This document shows positions 1-6,506 of a stretch of DNA of 59,233 nucleotides, piece after piece. The notes under the pieces were generated by a model that did no database searches, had not been told where the DNA came from, and worked only from the letters and a program-made list of their open reading frames with translations. The first letter of the stretch is position 1; every line of letters starts with the position of its first letter. Position numbers and translations under genes: made by a program. Source of the stretch: Bacteroidales bacterium (lineage in GTDB: Bacteria > Bacteroidota > Bacteroidia > Bacteroidales > UBA932); contig JAGCCX010000066.1 in the NCBI GenBank assembly GCA_017651465.1, forward strand, positions 1 through 59,233, written 5' to 3'.

Positions 1-2
1 AC

Positions 3-128
3 CAGGTGGACGTGCTCAACAAGGCCGCGCAGATATATATCGCCGGCCGCAATATGGGCTTTGAGCCCGAAGGTATGACGGACGCTCAGCTCAAGGAACC
101 TACAGTCACTTTCGGACTCCCTAAATAG
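3..128 (+). CDS. C-terminal fragment of an unidentified protein (5' end outside window)
   Basis: An open frame runs from base 3 to the TAG at 126-128 and encodes about 41 residues ending in TFGLPK. It reads straight in from the window edge, so the start is missing. The fragment contains NKAAQIYIAGRNMGF and then a charged stretch. I do not recognise the family. It lies 9 bp upstream of the DUF4251 lipoprotein on the same strand and may be cotranscribed with it. The reading frame is inferred only from openness and composition. Confidence 0.55.
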   Translation, partial: QVDVLNKAAQIYIAGRNMGFEPEGMTDAQLKEPTVTFGLPK

Positions 129-137
129 TTACGGAAT

Positions 138-641
138 ATGAAGAAACTCCTTTTGATTGCTGCAGTTTTGTTAGTTGCAGGCTGCAGTTCCTTACGGCAG
201 AGCCCGGAGCAAAAGCGCGCCGAGCAGGAGCGCATCGCCGCCCTGGTCGCGGAGCGGCTCGACGCCCGCCGTTTCAGAATCCAGATCGACTATATGTTGC
301 CTCTGCGGGGAAGGGGAAGGGCGATAACCGATTCGTACTCTCTGACTGTGGACGGGAATAAGGTCAATTCGTACCTGCCATACTTCGGCACTGCTTACAG
401 CGTGCCCTACGGTGGCGGTAAGGGGCTGGTTTTCGAAGATGATATCGATTCATATGCCGAAGACCGCTCCAGGCCCGACCGGCGCATCATCCAGTTCTCC
501 ACCAACAATGGCGAGGACTTGCTGGTTTATACCCTGACGGTATTCGACACCGGCACCGCCGACATTCACGTCAACTGCCGGAACCGTGACGATATCAGTT
601 ATCGCGGGACTCTTAATCCCGATGCTTATCCCAAGGATTAG
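138..641 (+). CDS. DUF4251 domain lipoprotein
   Basis: 167 aa. The N-terminus is a type II signal peptide with lipobox VAGC (Cys16), so the protein should be lipidated and envelope-anchored. The remainder matches DUF4251, a family typical of Bacteroidota: DSYSLTVDGNKVNSYLPYFG is followed by AYSVPYGGGKGLVF, the usual signature. The function of DUF4251 is unknown. Its 3' end overlaps the 3' end of the convergent lysoplasmalogenase gene by 29 bp (613-641), which leaves no room for a separate terminator. Family call is from memory of the signature. Confidence 0.85.
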   Translation: MKKLLLIAAVLLVAGCSSLRQSPEQKRAEQERIAALVAERLDARRFRIQIDYMLPLRGRGRAITDSYSLTVDGNKVNSYLPYFGTAYSVPYGGGKGLVFEDDIDSYAEDRSRPDRRIIQFSTNNGEDLLVYTLTVFDTGTADIHVNCRNRDDISYRGTLNPDAYPKD

Positions 642-1386
642 CTGAAAGAAGCAGCCTCACTCCGCCCACTGCGAGCAGCGACTGCGCGGCCAGATAAGTT
701 GCCATAACCACCGGACCCCTCATCAAGGAGCTGAGGGAATGGAAGTTGTGTACGGCAATGAGGGCGTCCGAGAATGTAAATAGCACCGCACCTGCAAGCA
801 GCATCCACCAGGTGGCGCCGCCAAAGCGCAAAGCTCCTGCCAGGGTGCTGAAAATCAGCAGCGTGAGCACGAATCCGTAAACCGCCATCGGAACGAGCAT
901 TGCTCCCTTGACGCCTATCCCTCCTATCAGGCAGGCTACCAGCGCGCAGCAAACCGCCATTGCCACCGCCCAGTGCCAGGCTTTGAGGCCCTTCCAGCTC
1001 CTGCCCCCGAAAAGGGAGATATAAAAGATGTGGCCGACCAGAAAGAGGCCTATGCCGCCCGCAAAGAACGGGAACCCTCTGCCGAGCAGCAATGTGTCTC
1101 CGGCAAAGCCGAACATCTGCCCCAGCATCAGCAGTGCGGCGCCCCGGATTTCAGGGGACGTGCCGCCTTCAGCACCTGAAACGGCGGGAGTGGCCAGGCG
1201 ACTCTCCTGGGAGCGCCGGCTAGCCGCTTCGAGCAGATATGTAAATGTGGTCAGGGAAAGCAATGGCATCAGGGAGGGCTTGATTATCCTTTCGATCTCT
1301 TCACTCCAGGCGCATCCGGCAAGGTTAAGCACGCAACACAAAACATAAAACGCTGCCGGTAAAATCCAAAGATTCAGTTTTCTCAT
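613..1386 (-). CDS. Lysoplasmalogenase / YhhN (TMEM86) family membrane protein
   Basis: 257 aa, almost wholly hydrophobic with about eight predicted membrane segments. GQMFGFAGDTLLLG and VLFTFSDALIAVHNF fit the YhhN/TMEM86 family, whose characterised members hydrolyse the vinyl-ether bond of lysoplasmalogens in the membrane. An unusual hydrophilic stretch at about residues 55-81 (ASRRSQESRLATPAVSGAEG and following) separates the second and third helices and looks like extra material compared with the usual compact family. It is transcribed divergently from the small membrane protein at 1433; a -7 box lies at 1406-1413. Family is fairly secure; substrate is inferred. Confidence 0.8.
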   Translation of the reverse strand: MRKLNLWILPAAFYVLCCVLNLAGCAWSEEIERIIKPSLMPLLSLTTFTYLLEAASRRSQESRLATPAVSGAEGGTSPEIRGAALLMLGQMFGFAGDTLLLGRGFPFFAGGIGLFLVGHIFYISLFGGRSWKGLKAWHWAVAMAVCCALVACLIGGIGVKGAMLVPMAVYGFVLTLLIFSTLAGALRFGGATWWMLLAGAVLFTFSDALIAVHNFHSLSSLMRGPVVMATYLAAQSLLAVGGVRLLLSANPWDKHRD

Positions 1387-1405
1387 CGCTTTACGAATTA
1401 CTTTA

Positions 1406-1413
1406 CAAAAATA
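1406..1413 (-). promoter_or_regulatory. Bacteroidetes -7 box for lysoplasmalogenase gene
   Basis: TATTTTTG on the minus strand matches TAnnTTTG. It lies 19 bp upstream of the ATG at 1386. Only 4 bp separate it from the opposing -7 box at 1418-1425, so the two divergent promoters overlap. Confidence 0.6.
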
Positions 1414-1417
1414 TCAT

Positions 1418-1425
1418 TAATTTTG
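1418..1425 (+). promoter_or_regulatory. Bacteroidetes -7 box for the 1433 gene / mutL operon
   Basis: TAATTTTG matches TAnnTTTG and ends 7 bp before the ATG at 1433. The transcript start would fall at or next to the start codon, which suggests a leaderless or nearly leaderless mRNA, or use of the second ATG at 1439. Confidence 0.6.
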
Positions 1426-1432
1426 TAAACTT

Positions 1433-1735
1433 ATGGGAATGTTCAGTTTTTTCGGAGAAAGCGAGCACCGCGTATTTAACTACAAGCCTATCTATTACGA
1501 CCCCGAAGAGGAAAAGCGCAAGCAGATGTTCGGAGCCGTGGACGGTACGGCCGACAAAGAGAAAGCCAAGGGGACTTACGTGCCCGGCTCGTACATCAAA
1601 GGGTCGCTCCGTGACGGCAATTACAGCCGCCACCGCGGTCATATGGGCAAAGTACAGACCATCATAGGCATAATCACCCTGCTGCTGATAGCGGGAGTGC
1701 TGTTCTTCATCCTCAAATTCTATTCGATGCTTTAG
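1433..1735 (+). CDS. Conserved small membrane protein upstream of mutL
   Basis: 100 aa. Residues 1-72 are charged and soluble (YKPIYYDPEEEKRKQMFG near the start). One strong transmembrane helix lies near the C-terminus (IIGIITLLLIAGVLFFILKF). A short protein of this shape upstream of mutL is familiar from Bacteroidales, sometimes mislabelled as riboflavin synthase subunit; I assign no function. Its TAG is immediately followed by the mutL ATG, so the two are translationally coupled. A second in-frame ATG at 1439 is possible. Confidence 0.75.
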   Translation: MGMFSFFGESEHRVFNYKPIYYDPEEEKRKQMFGAVDGTADKEKAKGTYVPGSYIKGSLRDGNYSRHRGHMGKVQTIIGIITLLLIAGVLFFILKFYSML

Positions 1736-3529
1736 ATGGGACGCCTTAAAGTACTGTCTGCCCGTTTGTCAAATATGATCGCCGCCGGCGAGGTGGTGCA
1801 GCGCCCCGCGTCCGTTGTAAAGGAGCTCCTCGAGAACGCCGTGGATGCCGGTGCCACCCAGGTTGATGTAGTGATTACCGACTCCGGACGCACTCTCATT
1901 CAGGTTATCGACAACGGCAGCGGGATGAGCCCCTCCGATGCGGTGCTCTGCTTCGAGCGTCACGCAACTTCTAAAATTAGCACCCCGGCAGATCTCGAAA
2001 ACATCCTGACCTACGGCTTCCGCGGTGAGGCTCTTGCCAGTATCGCGGCAGTATCGGAGGTGACGCTCCGCACCCGCCGCCCCGAAGACGAAACCGCCAC
2101 CCAGGTGGTGATAGACGGCGGCTCGGGCGTCAAGACATCAAGCGTGTCGGCGCCTGTGGGCTCCAATTTCGCGGTACGTAATCTGTTTTACAATACTCCC
2201 GCCCGCCGAAAGTTCCTTAAGAGCGACAATGTGGAATTCAAGCACATCGTGGAGGAGTTTACCCGTGTTGCCATCCCGCGCTTCGAGGTCGCTTTTACCC
2301 TCACGCACAATGGCCGGGAGGTGCTCGGGCTGCGTAAGGCCAAGTCGTTGAAATTCCGCATACAAGATGTTATCGGCCGCGGTGTGGCAGGGGATGTGGT
2401 TGACATTTACGCCGACACTTCGGTGGTTAAGATAAAAGGCTTCGTCGGCCGTCCCGAGAGCGCCCGCAAGGCTCTGGGGAACCAGTATTTCTTTGTGGGA
2501 GGCCGCTATTTCCGCAGCCCATATCTGCACAAGGCGGTGATGAAGGCATACGATGAATTCATCGTCGAGGGTATGACTCCCAGCTACTTCGTCTTCCTCG
2601 ACGTGGATCCGCATTCGGTGGACGTAAACATCCATCCCACCAAGACGGAAATCAAATTCGAGGACGACAACCTCATCTTCCAGGTGCTCAGCGCCTGCGT
2701 GCGTGAGGCTCTTGGGCGCAACAGCCTTGGAGCGAGCCTTGACTTTGACCGGGAGGTGGCGGTGGAATTCCCGCAGACCGGTCAGGGGCTTGACGAGTAC
2801 AAGGGGCAGGGCCTCTCGCCGCTGCCTTCGATCGATCCGGCATACAATCCTTTCGTCCCCGACAGCCACGCTCCCGCCGAGCCAGCCAGACCCTCATCCT
2901 ATAGCCAGGGGGGCTTGAGCGCCCGCAAGGAAGATTACGGTAAACTGTTCCAGCCTTCTGCCTCCGAGCAGGACGCTTTGGTGGTGGATGGGCGTTATGT
3001 GGTTACCCGCAGCGCATCGGGGCTGATGATTGTGAATATCCGCCGCGCCTGGGAGAGGATATTGTATGAACGTGCCCTCAATGCCTTGACCGAAGGGGAG
3101 GTGGTGTCGCAGACGGCCCTGTTCCCCGTACAGGTCAATGTGGGCGTGCAGGAAAGGATGCTGCTTGAAGAGAACTCCGCCCTGCTTTCCAGCCTCGGCT
3201 TTGACATAGCCGCCGCAGGGACGGACAGCATAGTGGTTGGAGGTGTTCCGGAGGGGTACAACTGCGACTCCGCAGGAGTGGAGCGTATGATAGGAGACCT
3301 GCTGCTTATCTTGTCCGATTCGGGCACGGCCCTTCAGGAGGTGATGCAGCAAAAGACCGCTTCAAAGTTCGCGATGCTCGGCTCGGTCAACGCCCGCGTG
3401 CCGGACTCTCCCGTGGCCGTACACCATCTGCTGGACCTGCTGTTTGCGTGCAGCAACTCCGAATTTACATCAAACGGACGCCGTATCGTGTCGATTCTGG
3501 GGACCGAAGAGATTGAAAAAAGATTTTAG
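1736..3529 (+). CDS. mutL: DNA mismatch repair protein MutL
   Basis: 597 aa, close to family size. The GHKL ATPase domain is complete: IAAGEVVQRPASVVKELLEN with catalytic Glu33, DNGSGM, ATSKI and GFRGEALASI. A MutS2-type transducer domain follows with HPTKTEIKF. The C-terminal dimerisation domain is present, but the endonuclease metal motif, usually DQHRAH or DQHA-x2-E, reads NIRRAWE (residues 434-440), and the second metal-binding motif CPHGRP reads TSNGRR (578-583). ATP-dependent mismatch signalling looks intact while the nicking site may be lost. Starts directly after the preceding stop codon and is followed without gap by the rhomboid gene. Confidence 0.95.
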   Translation: MGRLKVLSARLSNMIAAGEVVQRPASVVKELLENAVDAGATQVDVVITDSGRTLIQVIDNGSGMSPSDAVLCFERHATSKISTPADLENILTYGFRGEALASIAAVSEVTLRTRRPEDETATQVVIDGGSGVKTSSVSAPVGSNFAVRNLFYNTPARRKFLKSDNVEFKHIVEEFTRVAIPRFEVAFTLTHNGREVLGLRKAKSLKFRIQDVIGRGVAGDVVDIYADTSVVKIKGFVGRPESARKALGNQYFFVGGRYFRSPYLHKAVMKAYDEFIVEGMTPSYFVFLDVDPHSVDVNIHPTKTEIKFEDDNLIFQVLSACVREALGRNSLGASLDFDREVAVEFPQTGQGLDEYKGQGLSPLPSIDPAYNPFVPDSHAPAEPARPSSYSQGGLSARKEDYGKLFQPSASEQDALVVDGRYVVTRSASGLMIVNIRRAWERILYERALNALTEGEVVSQTALFPVQVNVGVQERMLLEENSALLSSLGFDIAAAGTDSIVVGGVPEGYNCDSAGVERMIGDLLLILSDSGTALQEVMQQKTASKFAMLGSVNARVPDSPVAVHHLLDLLFACSNSEFTSNGRRIVSILGTEEIEKRF

Positions 3530-4222
3530 ATGTCGTATTACTATCAGGAAAGACGTGGCGGGTTCTTCTCGTCCATACCGCCGGTGACCAGGAATCTGAT
3601 TCTGGTCAACCTGGTCATATTCATAGCAACTCTTGTCAACGAGAACTTTATGATAGGGACTTTCGGGCTCTTCTATCCCACATCTCCCTATTTCCGCTGG
3701 TGGCAGATTATTACGCATATGTTTATGCACGGGGGCCTCTGGCACATATTCTTCAATATGTACACCCTGTTCATCTTCGGCGTAGTAGTGGAGCGTATCC
3801 TGGGGAGCAAGAAGTTCGTGTTGTTCTATTTTGTGTGCGGTCTGGGCGCTGCGGCTCTGCACATTGGCACGCAGTATCTGGAGATGCAGATGTTCCTCAA
3901 TTCCTCCTCGCAGACAGCCCTCGATTCGATAGTGGCGCTTAAGACAACCCCTACCGTGGGCGCTTCCGGAGCTATCTACGGCGTGCTGATGGGATACGCG
4001 GTGCTGTTCCCGCAGTCGAAGCTGACCCTCATCTTCCCGCCCGTTACTTTGAGCGCCAAATGGATGGTGATTATATTTGCCGTCATCGAGCTCTTTACCG
4101 GCGTGGTGGGGTTTGCCGACGGAGTGGCGCATTTCGCTCACCTGGGAGGTATGCTTATCGGCTGGCTGATGATTAAATGGTGGCGTCACAGGGGCGTTCT
4201 TTTTGAGCAGGACAAGATATGA
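3530..4222 (+). CDS. Rhomboid family intramembrane serine protease
   Basis: 230 aa with six or more membrane helices. Rhomboid signatures are all visible: HGGLWHIFFNMYTL with His72 and Asn76, the nucleophile motif GASG (Ser146), and AHFAHLGG, in which His204 would complete the Ser-His dyad. It cleaves transmembrane segments of substrate proteins in the inner membrane; the substrate is unknown. It begins immediately after mutL stop and overlaps tsaC by 4 nt (ATGA), so it is in the same operon. Confidence 0.92.
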   Translation: MSYYYQERRGGFFSSIPPVTRNLILVNLVIFIATLVNENFMIGTFGLFYPTSPYFRWWQIITHMFMHGGLWHIFFNMYTLFIFGVVVERILGSKKFVLFYFVCGLGAAALHIGTQYLEMQMFLNSSSQTALDSIVALKTTPTVGASGAIYGVLMGYAVLFPQSKLTLIFPPVTLSAKWMVIIFAVIELFTGVVGFADGVAHFAHLGGMLIGWLMIKWWRHRGVLFEQDKI

Positions 4223-4782
4223 AAGAGATAATCGACGAAGCCGTGCGGGTGCTGCGCGGCGGGGGAGTGATACTATATCCTACCGATACCGTGTGGGGCC
4301 TGGGATGCGATGCGACTAACTCCGAGGCGGTGCGTAAAGTGTTCGAAATCAAGCGCCGGAGCGAGGCCAAGTCGCTGGTGCTGCTTGCCGCTGACCTGGA
4401 TATGGTGGCTCGCTACATCAAGCAGATACCATCCATAGCTATAGACTTGGTGGAGGTGAACGATGCTCCTATGACCATAGTTTATCCCGGAGCACAGGGC
4501 CTTGCGCCCGAGGTGGTGGCCGAAGACGGCTCCGTGGGCATCAGGATTCCGAACCACGAGTTCTGCTCCGAGCTGCTGAGGCGCCTTCGCGTGCCCCTGG
4601 TGTCAACTTCCGCCAATATCTCGGGGGAGCCCGCTCCCGGAAGTTATAAAGACATTTCGCCGGAGATTCTTGCTGCCGTCCAGTGGTGTGCGCCCCGCAG
4701 GTTCGAGGCCGGAGCTACCGGGCGTGCCTCGCAGATTATCAAGCTGGGACTCCGCGGCGAGGTGGAAATAATCCGTCCTTAA
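4219..4782 (+). CDS. tsaC: L-threonylcarbamoyladenylate synthase (Sua5/YciO/YrdC family)
   Basis: 187 aa. Makes threonylcarbamoyl-AMP from threonine, bicarbonate and ATP for the tRNA t6A37 modification. YPTDTVWGLGCDATN near the N-terminus and KRRSEAKSLVLLAADL are the YrdC-domain signatures, with VPLVSTSANISGEP in the second half. The protein is the short TsaC/YrdC type without a Sua5 C-terminal domain. Its ATG overlaps the rhomboid stop. Confidence 0.92.
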   Translation: MKEIIDEAVRVLRGGGVILYPTDTVWGLGCDATNSEAVRKVFEIKRRSEAKSLVLLAADLDMVARYIKQIPSIAIDLVEVNDAPMTIVYPGAQGLAPEVVAEDGSVGIRIPNHEFCSELLRRLRVPLVSTSANISGEPAPGSYKDISPEILAAVQWCAPRRFEAGATGRASQIIKLGLRGEVEIIRP

Positions 4783-4784
4783 CT

Positions 4785-5297
4785 ATGTACATCGGCCTTA
4801 TTTCCGATACTCACGGGGTTTTCAGCGAGCCCTTCAAGGATTTTTTTGCTCCTGTCGATGTTATCTGGCACGCCGGCGACTGGGGCGGCGACGCCGCATT
4901 CGCCGAGAGCATCGCCTCCTTCAAGCCGGTGGTGGGCGTGCACGGCAACTGCGACGGGGCGTCGATACGCTATCTGTATCCTGCCTCGCAGCTGCTTAAG
5001 TTGCAGGGCCTCAAAGTTTTAATGACTCATATCGGGGGCTCGCCCGGGCATTATTATTCGGTGGCGGACGCTCTGATCAAGGAGCATAAGCCCGACATTT
5101 TTATATGCGGGCACTCCCATATCCTCAAGGTAATGAGGGATACAAAATACGACCTTCTTTATATAAATCCGGGCGCCGCAGGCCTCCAGGGATGGCAGCT
5201 GGTGCGCACCGCTTTGCGATTTAAAATCGAAAATGGTGCATTAAAAGATATGGAAGTGTTTGAACTTCCAAAAAATAATTCTAACTTTGCAGGCTAG
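4785..5297 (+). CDS. Metallophosphoesterase, YfcE/MJ0936 family
   Basis: 170 aa from the ATG at 4785, two bases after the tsaC stop; the frame is open further upstream but starting there would overlap tsaC heavily and precede the conserved MYIGLISDTHG. The calcineurin-like metal motifs are SDTH, GDWGGD, GNCD and GHSH. The usual GNHD has Cys in place of His, and the MTHIGG segment supplies a further His. Such enzymes act as phosphodiesterases with bis-p-nitrophenyl phosphate; the physiological substrate is unknown. Last gene of the mutL-rhomboid-tsaC run. Confidence 0.88.
   Translation: MYIGLISDTHGVFSEPFKDFFAPVDVIWHAGDWGGDAAFAESIASFKPVVGVHGNCDGASIRYLYPASQLLKLQGLKVLMTHIGGSPGHYYSVADALIKEHKPDIFICGHSHILKVMRDTKYDLLYINPGAAGLQGWQLVRTALRFKIENGALKDMEVFELPKNNSNFAG
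5282..5289 (+). promoter_or_regulatory. Bacteroidetes -7 box for the Cys-rich lipoprotein gene
   Basis: TAACTTTG lies inside the last codons of the phosphoesterase gene. A TTG at 5260-5262, 19 bp upstream, fits the -33 element. This gives the lipoprotein its own promoter with a leader of roughly 35-40 nt. Confidence 0.65.
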
Positions 5298-5331
5298 TTT
5301 TTAGAGTTAAACCATTTTAATAAAAAGCATC

Positions 5332-5562
5332 ATGAAGAAGGTTATCATTTCTCTTGCTATTGCTGCTCTTTGCTTCTGCTCTTGTGGCAACAATAACACC
5401 AAGAAGGCTGCCGAGGGTGAGGCTGAGGCTGTTGAGGCCGTATGCGACTCCACCAAGGCTTGCTGCGGAGAGTGCGCCGAGGGTCAGGAGTGCGAGTGCT
5501 GCAAAGAAGAGGGCGCTTGCGCAGACTGCGAGAAGGCCGACGAATGCCAGAAAGCTGAGTAA
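5332..5562 (+). CDS. Cysteine-rich small lipoprotein, metallothionein-like tail
   Basis: 76 aa. The signal peptide contains lipobox-like FCSC, then an Asn/Lys/Glu/Ala linker. From about residue 38 to the end there are ten cysteines in C, CC, C, C, CC, C, C and C clusters (CDSTKACCGECAEGQECECC and so on) interspersed with Glu and Lys. Such density suggests a surface-anchored metal-binding protein, but no known fold is recognised. Own promoter at 5282-5289, so it can be expressed apart from the upstream operon. A weak AAAGCT/AGCTTT inverted repeat spans the stop codon. The metal-binding role is inference. Confidence 0.7.
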   Translation: MKKVIISLAIAALCFCSCGNNNTKKAAEGEAEAVEAVCDSTKACCGECAEGQECECCKEEGACADCEKADECQKAE

Positions 5563-5616
5563 TTTTAGCTTTACGCTCCGGAAAGAGAAGACGCAGGATA
5601 TTCCCGCGCCTTTTTT

Positions 5617-6456
5617 TTATTCTCCCAGGCAGGTATAAACCTGTGTGACTGCTACCAGTGCGGCAGTTTCGGTGCGGAGGCGGCTCGCTCCCAGTGTTAC
5701 CGGTGTCCATCCGCGGCTAATGGCGAGTTCGGCTTCTGCAGGAGAAAAATCCCCTTCGGGACCAATCAGAATGTAAATATCCGGAAGATTGGCGTCCAGC
5801 CCTGGAACCCCTGAGGCCGGAAACTTCACTTCGCTCATCCCTCCCACGCCTGGAGGCGCGGGCCCCTCCCGTTCACGCAGCCACGGGCGGCTACGGTTTC
5901 CTGGCTCAGGAGCTCCAGGGCTGGACAGAAGTTCCGGGATACTGTGTTTTTCGCCTTCGAAGCAATAGCAAATCATCTTTATCGCACTATCCGGGGCCGA
6001 GAGGATAAAGTCCTTGACGCTCTGGGGCCCGTTAACTTGCGGAATAGCCCCTTTGAGCGATTGTTTGGCCGCCGACTTGACCAGCCTCTCCAGACGTTCG
6101 GTCTTCAGTACTTTACGCTCCGAGTGCTCGCCTATGACCGGAGCGATCACATCAACTCCAATCTCGGTGGCCTTCTCCACAAACCACTCATATCGGTCGA
6201 TATTCTTGGTAGGGCACACAGCCATCGTAAGATAGTATGGATGAGCCCCAAAGCCCTTCTCGCACCCCACAATGCCCGCCCTGGCACCACGCGGGTCGGC
6301 ATCTATAAGAGTGCAACGGTAGAGCGTCCCCTCGCCGTCGATCACCGTAATTTCATCTCCTGCACGGTGCCTCAGCACCCTTACGCAATGCCCCGACTCC
6401 TCGGCGTCGAGCAGCAGCGTATCACCTTCTATCTGATTGCTATAGAATAGTTCCAT
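5617..6456 (-). CDS. rsmE: 16S rRNA (uracil1498-N3)-methyltransferase RsmE, with internal insertion
   Basis: 279 aa. N-terminal PUA-like part (DAEESGHCVRVLRHRAGDEI) followed by the SPOUT methyltransferase domain with PTKNIDRYEWFVEKATEIG and the knotted AdoMet-binding loop LIGPEGDFSPAE ... LGASRLRTETAA. The methylated base is U1498 of 16S rRNA. Residues about 177-221 are a Gly/Pro/Arg-rich stretch placed just before the knot, where family members have only a short loop. The DNA of this stretch (5794-5926) is a large imperfect palindrome, reported as a separate feature. The frame is open through it, so the enzyme may still be functional. Confidence 0.92.
   Translation of the reverse strand: MELFYSNQIEGDTLLLDAEESGHCVRVLRHRAGDEITVIDGEGTLYRCTLIDADPRGARAGIVGCEKGFGAHPYYLTMAVCPTKNIDRYEWFVEKATEIGVDVIAPVIGEHSERKVLKTERLERLVKSAAKQSLKGAIPQVNGPQSVKDFILSAPDSAIKMICYCFEGEKHSIPELLSSPGAPEPGNRSRPWLREREGPAPPGVGGMSEVKFPASGVPGLDANLPDIYILIGPEGDFSPAEAELAISRGWTPVTLGASRLRTETAALVAVTQVYTCLGE
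5794..5926. repeat. In-frame palindromic insertion within rsmE
   Basis: 31-bp arms at 5794-5824 and 5896-5926 are inverted repeats with 27 of 31 positions matching; the outermost 13 bases (GTCCAGCCCTGGA) are perfect. A smaller CGCC-TGGA-GGCG hairpin sits at 5847-5858. The element corresponds to about 44 codons absent from ordinary RsmE. This resembles the protein-coding palindromic elements known from Rickettsia. No second copy was found in this window. Confidence 0.65.
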
Positions 6457-6464
6457 ACTGAATA

Positions 6465-6472
6465 CAAATATG
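6465..6472 (-). promoter_or_regulatory. Probable -7 box for rsmE
   Basis: CATATTTG on the minus strand differs from TAnnTTTG only at the first base. It ends 8 bp before the rsmE ATG at 6456 and faces the promoter at 6494-6501. Confidence 0.4.
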
Positions 6473-6493
6473 CTAATTTTCCTTTAAAATAGC

Positions 6494-6501
6494 TATATTT
6501 G
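6494..6501 (+). promoter_or_regulatory. Bacteroidetes -7 box, leaderless arrangement
   Basis: TATATTTG with exactly 5 bp between its last G and the ATG at 6507. An upstream in-frame GTG at 6501 lies within the box and so cannot be the start. The same TAnnTTTG-N5-ATG spacing recurs at 14730 and 26599. Confidence 0.65.
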
Positions 6502-6506
6502 TGCCT

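Noticed and set aside
1217-1226. Perfect palindrome CGGCTAGCCG in the extra loop of the lysoplasmalogenase
   Set aside because: Too short and without longer arms. Unlike the rsmE insertion it does not support an inserted element.
5829-5844. 16-base match to 14402-14417 (within the kelch/AraC gene)
   Set aside because: Both sites encode GGMSE with the same codons. A single 16-base match is expected about once by chance in a window of this size, and the flanks do not match, so it is not evidence for a second palindromic element.
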